A DNA stretch of 64,000 bases from Streptomyces galbus. GTDB lineage: Bacteria; Actinomycetota; Actinomycetes; Streptomycetales; Streptomycetaceae. This document shows, in pieces, positions 7,882 through 18,365 of this stretch; the stretch's first letter is position 1, and each line of letters begins with the position of its first letter. Location: the NCBI RefSeq assembly GCF_005280195.1, contig NZ_SZPR01000008.1, positions 1 to 64,000 of the forward strand, in the 5' to 3' direction. The notes under the pieces are model-generated. The model searched no databases and was not told the DNA's origin. It saw nothing but the letters and a program-made list of their open reading frames with translations. A program made the position numbers and the translations under genes.

Positions 7882-9114
7882 ATGGCACGTCTGCGGCAAG
7901 AGGTGGACCCGAGCGAGGCCGGGCTGGACGAGAAGGCGCTGGACCGTCTGGACCGGCACCTCGTCCAGGAGGTCGACGAGGGCCGGCTGCCCGGCTTCCT
8001 CGTGGCCGTCGCGCGGGGTGGCCGCGTCGCCCACCTCACCACGCACGGACACCGTGACGTCGCCGCCGGGCTGCCGGTGGAGCCGGACACGCTGTGGCGG
8101 ATCTACTCGATGACCAAGCCCGTCACCACCGTCGCCGCGCTGACCCTGGTCGAGGAGGGCCGGCTCTCGCTCGACGACCCGGTCGCCGACCACCTGCCCG
8201 CCTTCGCCGAGCCGCGCGTGTACGCCGGCGGCTCGGGCCCCGACCTGGTGACCCGCCCGGCGGAGGGCCCCCTCCTGGTCCGCCACCTGCTCACCCACAC
8301 CGCGGGGCTGACCTTCGCCTTCTACCACTGCCACCCGGTGGACGCGCTGTACCGGGAGGCCGGCCTGGACTCCTCCGTCGCGCCGGGCGAGGACCTGGCC
8401 GGCACGGTCGACGTGTACGCCTCGCTGCCGCTGCAGTTCGAGCCGGGCACCCAGTGGAACTACTCGGTCGCCACCAACGTCCTCGGCCGGCTCCTGGAGG
8501 TGGTGGCGGGGCAGCCGCTGGACGAGGTGATCGCCGAGCGGGTGCTGCGCCCGCTCGGCATGGCCGACGCCGGGTTCTGGGTCGACGACGCGCGGGCGGA
8601 CCGGCTGTCGGAGCTGTACGGCGAGACCGAGGACGGCGGCATCACACCGATCGCGGGGCTGCCCCTGCGCGGCGGCCGGCCGCGCTTCCTGTCCGGCAGC
8701 GGCGGCCTGGTGGCGAGCGCCCACGACGTGCACCGCTTCATGGAGCTCCTGCGGCGGCGCGGTGAGGTGGACGGGGTGCGGCTGCTGTCGCCGGACACGG
8801 TCGGCCTGATGACCCGCAACCACCTCCCCGGCGGCGCCGACCTCAGGTCCTTCGGCAGCCGCCCGGCCCACGACGAGCCCGGCAACGACGGCGTGGGCTT
8901 CGGCCTGGGGGTCTCCGTGGTGATCGACCCGTCCCGCACCCGCGCCCCGTCCGGGCTCGGCACGTACGGCTGGAGCGGGGTGGCGACCACGACCTTCTGG
9001 GTCGACCCGGGCCGCGACCTCACGGTCCAGTTCATGACCCAGGTCCGCCCGCGCTCCTCCCACCCGCTCTACCAGGACCTCAAGCGCCTGGTCCACGAGG
9101 CGGTCGTCGGCTGA
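7882..9114 (+). CDS. Serine hydrolase of the class C beta-lactamase/EstB family
   Basis: A 410-residue protein with the active-site SMTK at Ser76-Lys79 (SxxK) and WNYSVATNVLG, with the catalytic Tyr of the Tyr-Ser motif used by EstB-type esterases. LLTHTAGLTFAF is a further family hallmark, and GTYGWSGVATTTFWVDP matches the C-terminal HxG-like strand region. No signal peptide is seen, so it probably acts in the cytoplasm as an esterase or transesterase (LovD-like) rather than a lactamase. GGAGGAG lies just upstream of ATG 7882. Confidence 0.88.
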   Translation: MARLRQEVDPSEAGLDEKALDRLDRHLVQEVDEGRLPGFLVAVARGGRVAHLTTHGHRDVAAGLPVEPDTLWRIYSMTKPVTTVAALTLVEEGRLSLDDPVADHLPAFAEPRVYAGGSGPDLVTRPAEGPLLVRHLLTHTAGLTFAFYHCHPVDALYREAGLDSSVAPGEDLAGTVDVYASLPLQFEPGTQWNYSVATNVLGRLLEVVAGQPLDEVIAERVLRPLGMADAGFWVDDARADRLSELYGETEDGGITPIAGLPLRGGRPRFLSGSGGLVASAHDVHRFMELLRRRGEVDGVRLLSPDTVGLMTRNHLPGGADLRSFGSRPAHDEPGNDGVGFGLGVSVVIDPSRTRAPSGLGTYGWSGVATTTFWVDPGRDLTVQFMTQVRPRSSHPLYQDLKRLVHEAVVG

Positions 9115-9138
9115 GCCGACCCGCCCCCGACGGCGCGA

Positions 9139-9176
9139 GCCTGCTCCAGCACCGCTTCGACGAGGCTGGAGCAGGC
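9139..9176. terminator. Bidirectional terminator hairpin
   Basis: GCCTGCTCCAGC at 9139-9150 pairs perfectly with GCTGGAGCAGGC at 9165-9176, giving a 12-bp stem and 14-base loop between two convergent genes. No U-tract, as is usual in Streptomyces. Confidence 0.7.
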
Positions 9177-9216
9177 GGCAGGGGTGCCGCCCGGCGGCGC
9201 GGCCGGGCGGGGAGGG

Positions 9217-9876
9217 TCAGAACCAGTGGGCCACCGCGTCCAGGTGGGGCAGGTGGTGGTCCATGCGCTCCCGCTTGGTGCGCAGGTAGGTGATGTTGTT
9301 CTCGCACGGCGGGATCAGCAGCGGCACCGTCTCCGTCACCTGGATGCCGTTGTCGGTGAGCGCCTCGCGCTTGCGGGGGTTGTTCGACATCAGCCGCACC
9401 GAGCGCACTCCCAGGTCCCGCAGGATCTCCGCGGCCACGCCGTAGTCGCGGGCGTCCACCGGCAGGCCCAGCGCCAGGTTCGCCTCGACCGTGTCCAGGC
9501 CCTCCGCCTGCAGGGCCATCGCGCGCAGCTTGGCGAGCAGTCCTATCCCCCGGCCCTCGTGGCCGCGCAGGTAGACGACGACGCCGCTGCCCTCGGCGAC
9601 GACCGCCCGCAGCGCGGCGGCGAGTTGGTCACCGCACTCGCAGTGCTGGGAACCGAAGGCGTCACCGGTGAGGCACTCGGAGTGCAGCCGGGTGAGCACG
9701 CCCTCGCCGCCGATGTCCCCGTACACCAGGGCGACTTGTTCGTCGCCGCGGTCGTGGTCCAGGTAACCGACCGCCTGGAACTTCCCGTACACGGTCGGCA
9801 GCGGGGCGCTGACCACCCGTTCCGCGCCGGTGTGCTGGGGTGCCTTGGTGCCGAGTACGCCGATTTTTTCTGTCAT
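9217..9876 (-). CDS. ribA: GTP cyclohydrolase II paralogue with Met at position 120
   Basis: A 219-residue protein that opens the imidazole ring of GTP. Zinc ligands are Cys68, Cys79 and Cys81 (SECLTGDAFGSQHCEC), and the catalytic GHEGRGIGL loop is intact. Position 120 is Met (KLRAMALQ) where ordinary enzymes have Tyr (KIRAYALQ in E. coli). In the S. coelicolor homologue SCO6655 this Met is known to make the enzyme release the formylated intermediate FAPy instead of the riboflavin precursor. The same outcome is expected here. It diverges from the creatininase gene by only 39 bases. AGGAA precedes ATG 9876. Confidence 0.93.
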   Translation of the reverse strand: MTEKIGVLGTKAPQHTGAERVVSAPLPTVYGKFQAVGYLDHDRGDEQVALVYGDIGGEGVLTRLHSECLTGDAFGSQHCECGDQLAAALRAVVAEGSGVVVYLRGHEGRGIGLLAKLRAMALQAEGLDTVEANLALGLPVDARDYGVAAEILRDLGVRSVRLMSNNPRKREALTDNGIQVTETVPLLIPPCENNITYLRTKRERMDHHLPHLDAVAHWF

Positions 9877-9915
9877 GATCTGGTTCCTAAGCGTCAGACG
9901 GAGGGCCGGGAGAAG

Positions 9916-10695
9916 ATGAGTGGTTCGCGGATACGGCCGGTGGCGTACGGTCCGCTGCCGGCGGACACCACCGAGGACGTCCGGGCGATCGGGGCGGGCG
10001 CGGCGCCGCGGGTCGCGGTCCTGCCGGTCGGCAGCTTCGAGCAGCACGGCCCGTACCTGCCGCTCGCCACCGACACCCTCGTCGCCTGTGCCGTCGCCGG
10101 GGAGATCGCCGCGGCGTACCCGGTGCACCTCCTTCCGCCCGTGACCATCGCCTGCTCGCACGAGCACGCGGCCTGGCCGGGGACCGTCAGCATCTCCTCC
10201 GTGACCCTTCACGCGGTGGTACGGGACATCGCGGCGTCGTTGCGCCGCTCGGGCGTCGAGGCCCTGGTGGTGGTCAACGGGCACGGCGGGAACTACGTGC
10301 TCGGCAACGTCGTCCAGGAGGCTTCCGCCCGCGGCGAGCGGATGGCGCTGTTCCCGGCCCCGGAGGACTGGGAGACGGCGCGGGAGCGGGCCGGGGTGGT
10401 GACGTCCCTGCTCACCGACATGCACGCCGGGGAGATCGAGACGTCGATCCTGCTGCACGCCCACCCGGACGTGGTGCGGCCGGGGTACGCGTCCGCGGAC
10501 TTCGTCGCGGACGACCGCCGCCACCTGCTCACCACGGGCATGTCCGCCTATACCGATTCGGGCGTCATCGGCCGTCCCTCCCTGGGGTCCGCGGACAAGG
10601 GGAAGGACATCCTGGCGAGCCTGGCGGACTCCTTCGGCGCGTACTTCTCGCTGCTGACCGAGGGGGCGGGTCCCGCGGGGGGCGAGCGCGGGTAG
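9916..10695 (+). CDS. Creatininase-family amidohydrolase, probable FAPy deformylase
   Basis: A 259-residue metalloenzyme. Metal ligands are visible in LPVGSFEQHGPYLPLATDT and VVNGHGGN, with a further conserved Glu in DMHAGEIETS. The family includes creatinine amidohydrolase and the archaeal deformylase that acts on FAPy. Adjacent to a cyclohydrolase predicted to release FAPy, deformylation to the diaminopyrimidine is the most economical role; this is inference from family and context. ATG 9916 has GGGAGAAG before it. The 3' 148 bases overlap the convergent membrane-protein gene. Confidence 0.85.
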   Translation: MSGSRIRPVAYGPLPADTTEDVRAIGAGAAPRVAVLPVGSFEQHGPYLPLATDTLVACAVAGEIAAAYPVHLLPPVTIACSHEHAAWPGTVSISSVTLHAVVRDIAASLRRSGVEALVVVNGHGGNYVLGNVVQEASARGERMALFPAPEDWETARERAGVVTSLLTDMHAGEIETSILLHAHPDVVRPGYASADFVADDRRHLLTTGMSAYTDSGVIGRPSLGSADKGKDILASLADSFGAYFSLLTEGAGPAGGERG

Positions 10696-11801
10696 CGGGC
10701 CTCGGGGGCGCAGTCGGCGACCGGTCCCGGTGCGGGCGCGGGGGCCGCGTCGCGGCGGGGTTCCGTCGTCGCGGCGGTCCGGGTCCGCAGGCCCGCGTAC
10801 CAGCGGGCGGCCAGGACGACGGCGCCCGGCAGCGCGGCCACGAAGCTCAGCACGCCGTACACCACGGCCGTCGACAGCCCGGTGCCCGCGCCGAGTCCGG
10901 CCGCGCCGAACGCCCAGGCGGTGACGCCCTCGCGGGGCCCGAAGCCGCCGACGTTCAGCGGGACGCCCATCGCGAGCAGCGCGAGCACGGCCGGCGGCAG
11001 CAGCGACAGCACCGCGGCGCCCGATCCGGCGACCCGGGCCGCGACGACGAACACGGCGACGTGCCCGGCCAGGACGACCAGGGACGACAGGGCGACGCCC
11101 GGCCCGTTGCGGCGGGACAGCAGCCCCTGGCGCGCCTCGGCGAGTACCGCCCGCACCCGCCGGCCCCCGGTGGGCGCCGACGCGGCGCGGTTCATGCGCA
11201 GGGCGAGCAGCACGGCGAGGGCGCCGGCGCCGGCCAGGGCGGCGAGCGGGACGACGTGCCGGACGTCCGCCCTGACCGGCGAGGGCACGGTCAGCAGCAC
11301 CGCGGCGCCCACGACGGCCAGCGCGGTCTGGCCCGCGGCGCGCTCCAGGACGACGGCACGGACCCCGCGGCCCACGTCGCCCTCGCTCTGCCCGTGCCGC
11401 ACGGCCCGGTGGACGTCGCCGAGGATGCCGCCGGGCAGGGCCGCGTTGAGGAACAGCGCCCGGTAGTAGTCGGCGACGGCCGCGCCGAGCGGCAGCCGGA
11501 TCCGCAGCCCGCGTGCCACCAGCGCCCAGCGCCAGGCGCTGAACACGGTCGTCACGGCCCCGATCCCGAGCCCGAGGAGCAGGGCCGCGGCGTCGACGCG
11601 CTGCAGCCCGTCCAGGAAGACGCCGGTGCCCATGCGCCACAGCAGCACCGTCATGATGACGACGCCGGTGACGGTGCCGAGGTGGCGGCGCAGGAGGGGC
11701 AGGACCGTCGGGCGCGCCGCGACAGTCGCGCCCGGCGGGCCCGCCGCGTGCGTCCGTGAAGCCGCTCCCGGCAGCGTCGTGCTCCGGGTGGCCGTGGTCA
11801 T
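10548..11801 (-). CDS. YbhN/AglD-type integral membrane protein (LPG-synthase TM domain family)
   Basis: A 417-residue polytopic protein, last gene of a five-gene operon. Hydrophobic segments alternate through residues about 30-345, with the family segments ALPGGILGDVHRAVRH and LNVGGFGPREG. Members include flippase-like or lipid-modifying proteins, which suits an operon with a glycosyltransferase and a nearby CDP-alcohol phosphatidyltransferase. ATG 11801 overlaps the methyltransferase stop (ATGA). The last 70 or so residues are low-complexity and hydrophilic, and run 148 bases into the convergent creatininase gene. Confidence 0.85.
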   Translation of the reverse strand: MTTATRSTTLPGAASRTHAAGPPGATVAARPTVLPLLRRHLGTVTGVVIMTVLLWRMGTGVFLDGLQRVDAAALLLGLGIGAVTTVFSAWRWALVARGLRIRLPLGAAVADYYRALFLNAALPGGILGDVHRAVRHGQSEGDVGRGVRAVVLERAAGQTALAVVGAAVLLTVPSPVRADVRHVVPLAALAGAGALAVLLALRMNRAASAPTGGRRVRAVLAEARQGLLSRRNGPGVALSSLVVLAGHVAVFVVAARVAGSGAAVLSLLPPAVLALLAMGVPLNVGGFGPREGVTAWAFGAAGLGAGTGLSTAVVYGVLSFVAALPGAVVLAARWYAGLRTRTAATTEPRRDAAPAPAPGPVADCAPEARYPRSPPAGPAPSVSSEKYAPKESARLARMSFPLSADPREGRPMTPESV

Positions 11802-12879
11802 CGGTGGCCGCCCGTCGGGCGGGGCAGGGCGAGGAGGTCGCTGTGGTGGACCGTGACGTGGAGGTCGCCCGCGGCGCACGCGGCCAGGCGGGCGGCGAGG
11901 TACCGCTCGGCGCGGCCGGCGAGTTCGGGGCGCTGCTCGACGGCGGCGCCGACCCAGCCGCGCAGCCACTGCGCCGTCAGGGCCGCCTCGTCGGGGCCGA
12001 GCCGCCAGGGGCTCGGCTGGATCTTCACCGTGGCGCCCCGGTCGGCGAACGCCTCGGCGGCCACGGTGACCGCGTCGGGACCGAGCAGCCCGTCCCGCCG
12101 CTGGTGCGCGTCGAACGCCGCGGCGATCTCCTCGTCCAGCGTGTCTGCGGGGGTCAGTTCGACGCGGCCGGCGACGGAGAGGGTGAGCAGGGCCGGGCAG
12201 CCGGCGCCCGCGCAGGCGTCGGCGAGGGTCTCGACCTCGGCGCGGGTGAGGACGTCCAGCAGGGCCGAGGCGGTCACCAGGGACGCGCCGGCCAGGGCGT
12301 CCGGGGTCAGCCGGGCGACGTCGCCGCGCCGGGTCTCCACGGTGACCGGGCTGCCGTCGGCGGCGGCGCGCGGGGAGGCCACGGCGGCGAAGTGCAGGAG
12401 GTAGGGGTCGCGGTCGTGCAGCACCCAGTGCTGGGCGCCGGCCAGGCGCGGGGCGAGCCAGCGGCCCATCGAGCCGGTGCCGCAGCCCAGGTCGTGCACG
12501 ACGGTCCCGCCGGCGCGGCCCGGCAGGTCGGCGAGGCGCGGGCGCAGCGGGTCCAGCAGGCCGAGGGCCCGCGCGCAGGCGTCGGCGCCCTCGCGCAGTC
12601 GGAGCCACTCCGGCGCGTAGCGAGGCGGCTCCTCGGGGTCGCCCTCGCGCAGCCGTACGGTGGGCCGTTCGGGCCCCGCGACCGGTCCGGCGCCCGGGAT
12701 CACGGAACCCTGGTCCGCGGGTCGGCCCGGCGCCGCCGAGGGCCCCGGCCCGGTCTGTCCGCCCTGTGTCACCGCGTCCACCTCCGTCGGGGTCTCGGCG
12801 TCCCGCGGCCCGGGCTGCGCCGGTATGCGCCCGCCTCCCGCGCGTCGTGCCAGGTCCGCCGGGGTCGCCGTCGTCCTCC

Positions 12880-12883
<4 letters not shown>
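11798..12883 (-). CDS. SAM-dependent methyltransferase, class I
   Basis: A 361-residue protein. About 90 disordered Pro/Gly-rich residues precede a Rossmann methyltransferase domain with motif I VVHDLGCGTGSMG and an acidic VLHDRDP strand end. The substrate is unknown. It lies between the glycosyltransferase (4-base overlap) and the membrane protein (4-base overlap), so it acts in the same pathway. ATG 12883 is the start used; the N-terminal region is weakly constrained, so an internal start is possible. Confidence 0.82.
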
Positions 12884-15583
<2,700 letters not shown>

Positions 15584-15594
15584 CCCCGTCCTCC

Positions 15595-15615
15595 TGAACG
15601 ATCTCGTGAACGATC
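15595..15615. repeat. Direct repeat in divergent promoter region
   Basis: TGAACGATC occurs twice (15595-15603 and 15607-15615) with a 12-base period, just upstream of the dehydrogenase start. It could be a regulator half-site pair. The rest of 15584-15701 shows no other clear structure. Confidence 0.4.
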
Positions 15616-15701
15616 GGCGACGTCTCCACGTACCGAGGTGTGCACAGGCCGCGCACAGTACGCGGCGCTGATCGACTTGTCACACGGCCGGAGGGTGTGC
15701 G

Positions 15702-16469
15702 GTGGCCCTGAACAACACGTACGACGCGAGGCTGGTCCAGCAGGAGACCGCTGTGGGAGCGGGCGTGCAGATCCTGTTGCTGGCCCTGCTCGGCTCGGCG
15801 ACCGGCCTGGGAACAGCGGGCTGGCTGGCCGGGCTGGCCTTCGCGGTCACCGGCTGGGCGGTGCTCTCGCGGGCGCTGCACCGCGCCCGGCTGCGCTCCT
15901 TCGGCCCCGCCAACCGGGTCACCCTCGGGCGGGCCACCCTGGTCGGCGGGGTGACGGCGCTGGTCGCGGACTCCTTCACGGGCCGGCCCCCGGTGGCGCT
16001 GCTGGTGGTCCTCACCGCGGTGGCCCTGGTCCTCGACGGCGTGGACGGCAAGGTCGCGCGCCGCACCGGCACCTCGACCGCGCTGGGCGCCCGCTTCGAC
16101 ATGGAGGTGGACGCGTTCCTCATCCTGGTGCTCAGCGTGTACGTCTCCACGCAGGTGGGCCCGTGGGTGCTGCTGATCGGCGGGATGCGGTACGCGTTCG
16201 TCGCCGCGGCGTGGCTCGCGCCCTGGCTCGACGCGCCGCTGCCGCCGTCCGTGGCCCGCAAGACGGTCGCCGCGCTCCAGGGCATCTGCCTGCTGCTGGC
16301 CGGCTCCCGACTGCTGCCGTACGGCGCGGACTTCGGGGTCGTCCTGCTCGCCCTGGGCTCCCTGCTGTGGTCGTTCGGCCGGGACGTGCTGTGGCTGTGG
16401 CGCACCTCGCGGGTGGCGCGGCGGGTGCCGGTGGCACGGCTGCAGGAACTGGTGCCGGCCGGGCGCTGA
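15702..16469 (+). CDS. CDP-alcohol phosphatidyltransferase family membrane protein
   Basis: A 255-residue membrane enzyme that transfers a phosphatidyl or related group from a CDP-alcohol. The full signature DGVDGKVARRTGTSTALGAR followed by FDMEVD gives the eight conserved residues of D-x2-DG-x2-AR-x8-G-x3-D-x3-D. Five to six hydrophobic segments surround it. Start is GTG 15702. It is divergent from the dehydrogenase-to-YbhN operon and probably makes a lipid-linked or inositol-like phosphodiester in the same pathway; the acceptor alcohol is unknown. Confidence 0.9.
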   Translation: MALNNTYDARLVQQETAVGAGVQILLLALLGSATGLGTAGWLAGLAFAVTGWAVLSRALHRARLRSFGPANRVTLGRATLVGGVTALVADSFTGRPPVALLVVLTAVALVLDGVDGKVARRTGTSTALGARFDMEVDAFLILVLSVYVSTQVGPWVLLIGGMRYAFVAAAWLAPWLDAPLPPSVARKTVAALQGICLLLAGSRLLPYGADFGVVLLALGSLLWSFGRDVLWLWRTSRVARRVPVARLQELVPAGR

Positions 16470-16491
16470 GGGCCGGCCGCCGTCGGCCGCC

Positions 16492-17367
16492 TCAGCCGAG
16501 GAAGCGCTCGACCGCCGCGGTGAACGCCGCTGGATCGTCCAGCCACGGGTGGTGGGACGCCCCGGCCTGTACGACCAGCTCGGCCGCGGGGAACAGGGCG
16601 GCGACCTCGGCCATGGCACCGGGCGGCGCGGCGACGTCGGTCTCACCGGCCAGGACCAGGACGGGCGCCGTGCAGCGCGCGAGCGCGGCGCGGGTCGCCT
16701 CCGGCGCGAAGGCGCCCTCGCCGGCGAAGACGGGGATCGCGTCGTGGTTCTTCTCCACGGCGTCGGCGGCCTGCAGAGCCTGCGCGGCGGCGTCCCAACG
16801 CCCGTACCAGAACGGTCCGACGACCTCCCACGCCTCAGGGGTCGCCCGCCCCTGGGTGATGCCCTCCAGCGCGCCGTAGGCGACGTCGAACCAGGGTTCC
16901 GCCTTCCGCAGCCGGGCTGCGGCGAGCCGGTCCTCCGGTGCGATGTCCACGCCGACGGCCATGACGCTGGGCGTGACCAGCACGAGCCGCGCGACCCGCT
17001 CGGGGTGCCGCTCGACGTAGCGCACGGCGAGGTTGGCCCCGGCGGAGTGCCCCAGCAGGTCGAGCCGTTCGACGCCGAGGGCCCGGCGCAGCGCCTCGAC
17101 ATCGTCCACGAGCCGGTCGCACCGGTACGACGACGCGTCCCGGGGCCGCTCCGACTCCCCCGTCCCCCGCAGGTCGAGCCGGACGAGCGGACGCCGTGCG
17201 GCCAGTCCCCCGAGGTCGCCGAGGTAGGAGGAGGCCCGCAGGGGTCCGCCGGGGAGGCAGACGAGCGGGGGCGCGTCCGTCACCTCCCCCGCGTCTCCCG
17301 TGTCCTTCGTGTCTCCCAGGAGGTGGTAGGTGAGCCGGGTGCCGTCGGGGGCGGTGAAGGTGGGCAT
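16492..17367 (-). CDS. Alpha/beta hydrolase (proline-iminopeptidase-like)
   Basis: A 291-residue cytoplasmic hydrolase. The oxyanion region is PLVCLPGGPLRASSYLGDL and the nucleophile elbow is LLGHSAGANLA. LVLAGETDVAAPP carries the acid and GASHHPW the catalytic His. The RLDLRGTGESERP segment is typical of proline iminopeptidases and related esterases. Start ATG 17367 is chosen since residues upstream are Cys/Arg-rich and not family-like. It converges on the phosphatidyltransferase with a 22-base gap. The 280 bases upstream (17368-17647) show no gene. Confidence 0.88.
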   Translation of the reverse strand: MPTFTAPDGTRLTYHLLGDTKDTGDAGEVTDAPPLVCLPGGPLRASSYLGDLGGLAARRPLVRLDLRGTGESERPRDASSYRCDRLVDDVEALRRALGVERLDLLGHSAGANLAVRYVERHPERVARLVLVTPSVMAVGVDIAPEDRLAAARLRKAEPWFDVAYGALEGITQGRATPEAWEVVGPFWYGRWDAAAQALQAADAVEKNHDAIPVFAGEGAFAPEATRAALARCTAPVLVLAGETDVAAPPGAMAEVAALFPAAELVVQAGASHHPWLDDPAAFTAAVERFLG

Positions 17368-17647
17368 GGCGGGAGCCTGACAGCGGCGCCCGCCGCACCA
17401 CAACCGGTTTCCGTACGGGCGCAGTTGGGCGATGACGGCTGGACGACGCCGGGGCGCGGCCGGGCGACGGCTCCGGGGTGTCGCCTCGCCCGGCCGCAGC
17501 GAGGTCCGGTCCGCATCCCCTTGCGCACCGGACGGCGACGGCCCGACGGAGCCCCCTCGTCAGCGCAGCAACGTCACTGCTCGACCGGTCGCGCCGCGTA
17601 CGGCGCCCGAGGCGGTGGCGACCGGCGGCCGGCGCCCGTCCGGCCGC

Positions 17648-18046
17648 TCAGAGGCCGGCGCGGGCCAGCAGCAGGGGCAGGGCGGCCGGCTTCACCTTCT
17701 GCACCGAGCGGACCTGGCCCAGGCCGAGTTCGTCGCGGCCGACCGGGGTGCGGTAGAGCGCCTTCGTCGCCTCGGTGAGCAGCGTCACCGGGACGAGGTA
17801 GGACACGTCGGGGTCGTCGGGGTCCACCCGGGGCTCCTCGTCGACCTCGCCCACGGCGGCGACGGCCGCGTCGGGGCTGGTGAAGAAGAACCAGACGCGG
17901 TCGCCGGGCACCATGCGGTTGCGCCGGCTGAGCCAGAACTCCGCCTCCGGATCCTCCTGCGCGAGCCCGAGGATCTTCTCCTTGTCACACGGCTCCTGGT
18001 CCAGGACGTCCCTGTGCGGGTTGAGGATGTAGATCCAGTCCGCCAC
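17648..18046 (-). CDS. EVE/PUA-like domain protein
   Basis: A 132-residue protein. It begins MADWIYILNP and has GDRVWFFFTSPDAAVAAVGEVDEEPRVD, the pattern of EVE-domain proteins (aromatic strand, GDxVxFY-like strand, then a beta strand ending in a small-residue turn). EVE domains bind modified bases in DNA or RNA, often in restriction or RNA-processing contexts; no such neighbour is present here. Assignment rests on this pattern only. Confidence 0.6.
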   Translation of the reverse strand: MADWIYILNPHRDVLDQEPCDKEKILGLAQEDPEAEFWLSRRNRMVPGDRVWFFFTSPDAAVAAVGEVDEEPRVDPDDPDVSYLVPVTLLTEATKALYRTPVGRDELGLGQVRSVQKVKPAALPLLLARAGL

Positions 18047-18143
18047 GGTTTCCCCCTAGATCAGGACCACTTCGACCAGGACATGCGCCGCACCGCGCGC
18101 AACGCACAGTGCGGCGGCCCATGTTGCCAGGCCGACGCCCCTC

Positions 18144-18341
18144 GTGCGTACACATTTTCGCGCACGGCTCCCGGCAGTGCCGCTCCGGGGTGCACCCGGG
18201 TGCTTCCGCTTCCACAAGAACTGCTGCGGCGGCCCCGGGTACCGCCCGCGCACGCTGCGAGAGGTGCGCGAGCGGTTGGCGTACGCACGGCGGACGGGGG
18301 AGCCGTACGGGCGGGCGCTCACCCGGCCCGAGGTGCCCTGA
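18144..18341 (+). CDS. Possible small protein, unassigned
   Basis: A 65-codon frame from GTG 18144 to TGA 18341. The second half (GYRPRTLREVRERLAYARR onward) has nearly all G/C third positions, as real Streptomyces genes do, while the first 20 codons do not, so the true start may be further in. A Cys cluster (GCFRFHKNCCGG) is present. It stops 24 bases from the convergent GH16 gene. No function recognised. The rest of 18047-18365 shows nothing else clear. Confidence 0.3.
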   Translation: MRTHFRARLPAVPLRGAPGCFRFHKNCCGGPGYRPRTLREVRERLAYARRTGEPYGRALTRPEVP

Positions 18342-18365
18342 GCGCCGGACACACGCGGGTACCGG

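Noticed and set aside
11802-12608. N-terminal extension of the YbhN-like frame up to 12608
   Set aside because: The extension is Arg/Pro-rich, antisense-like, and overlaps the methyltransferase; ATG 11801 with the ATGA overlap is the natural start.
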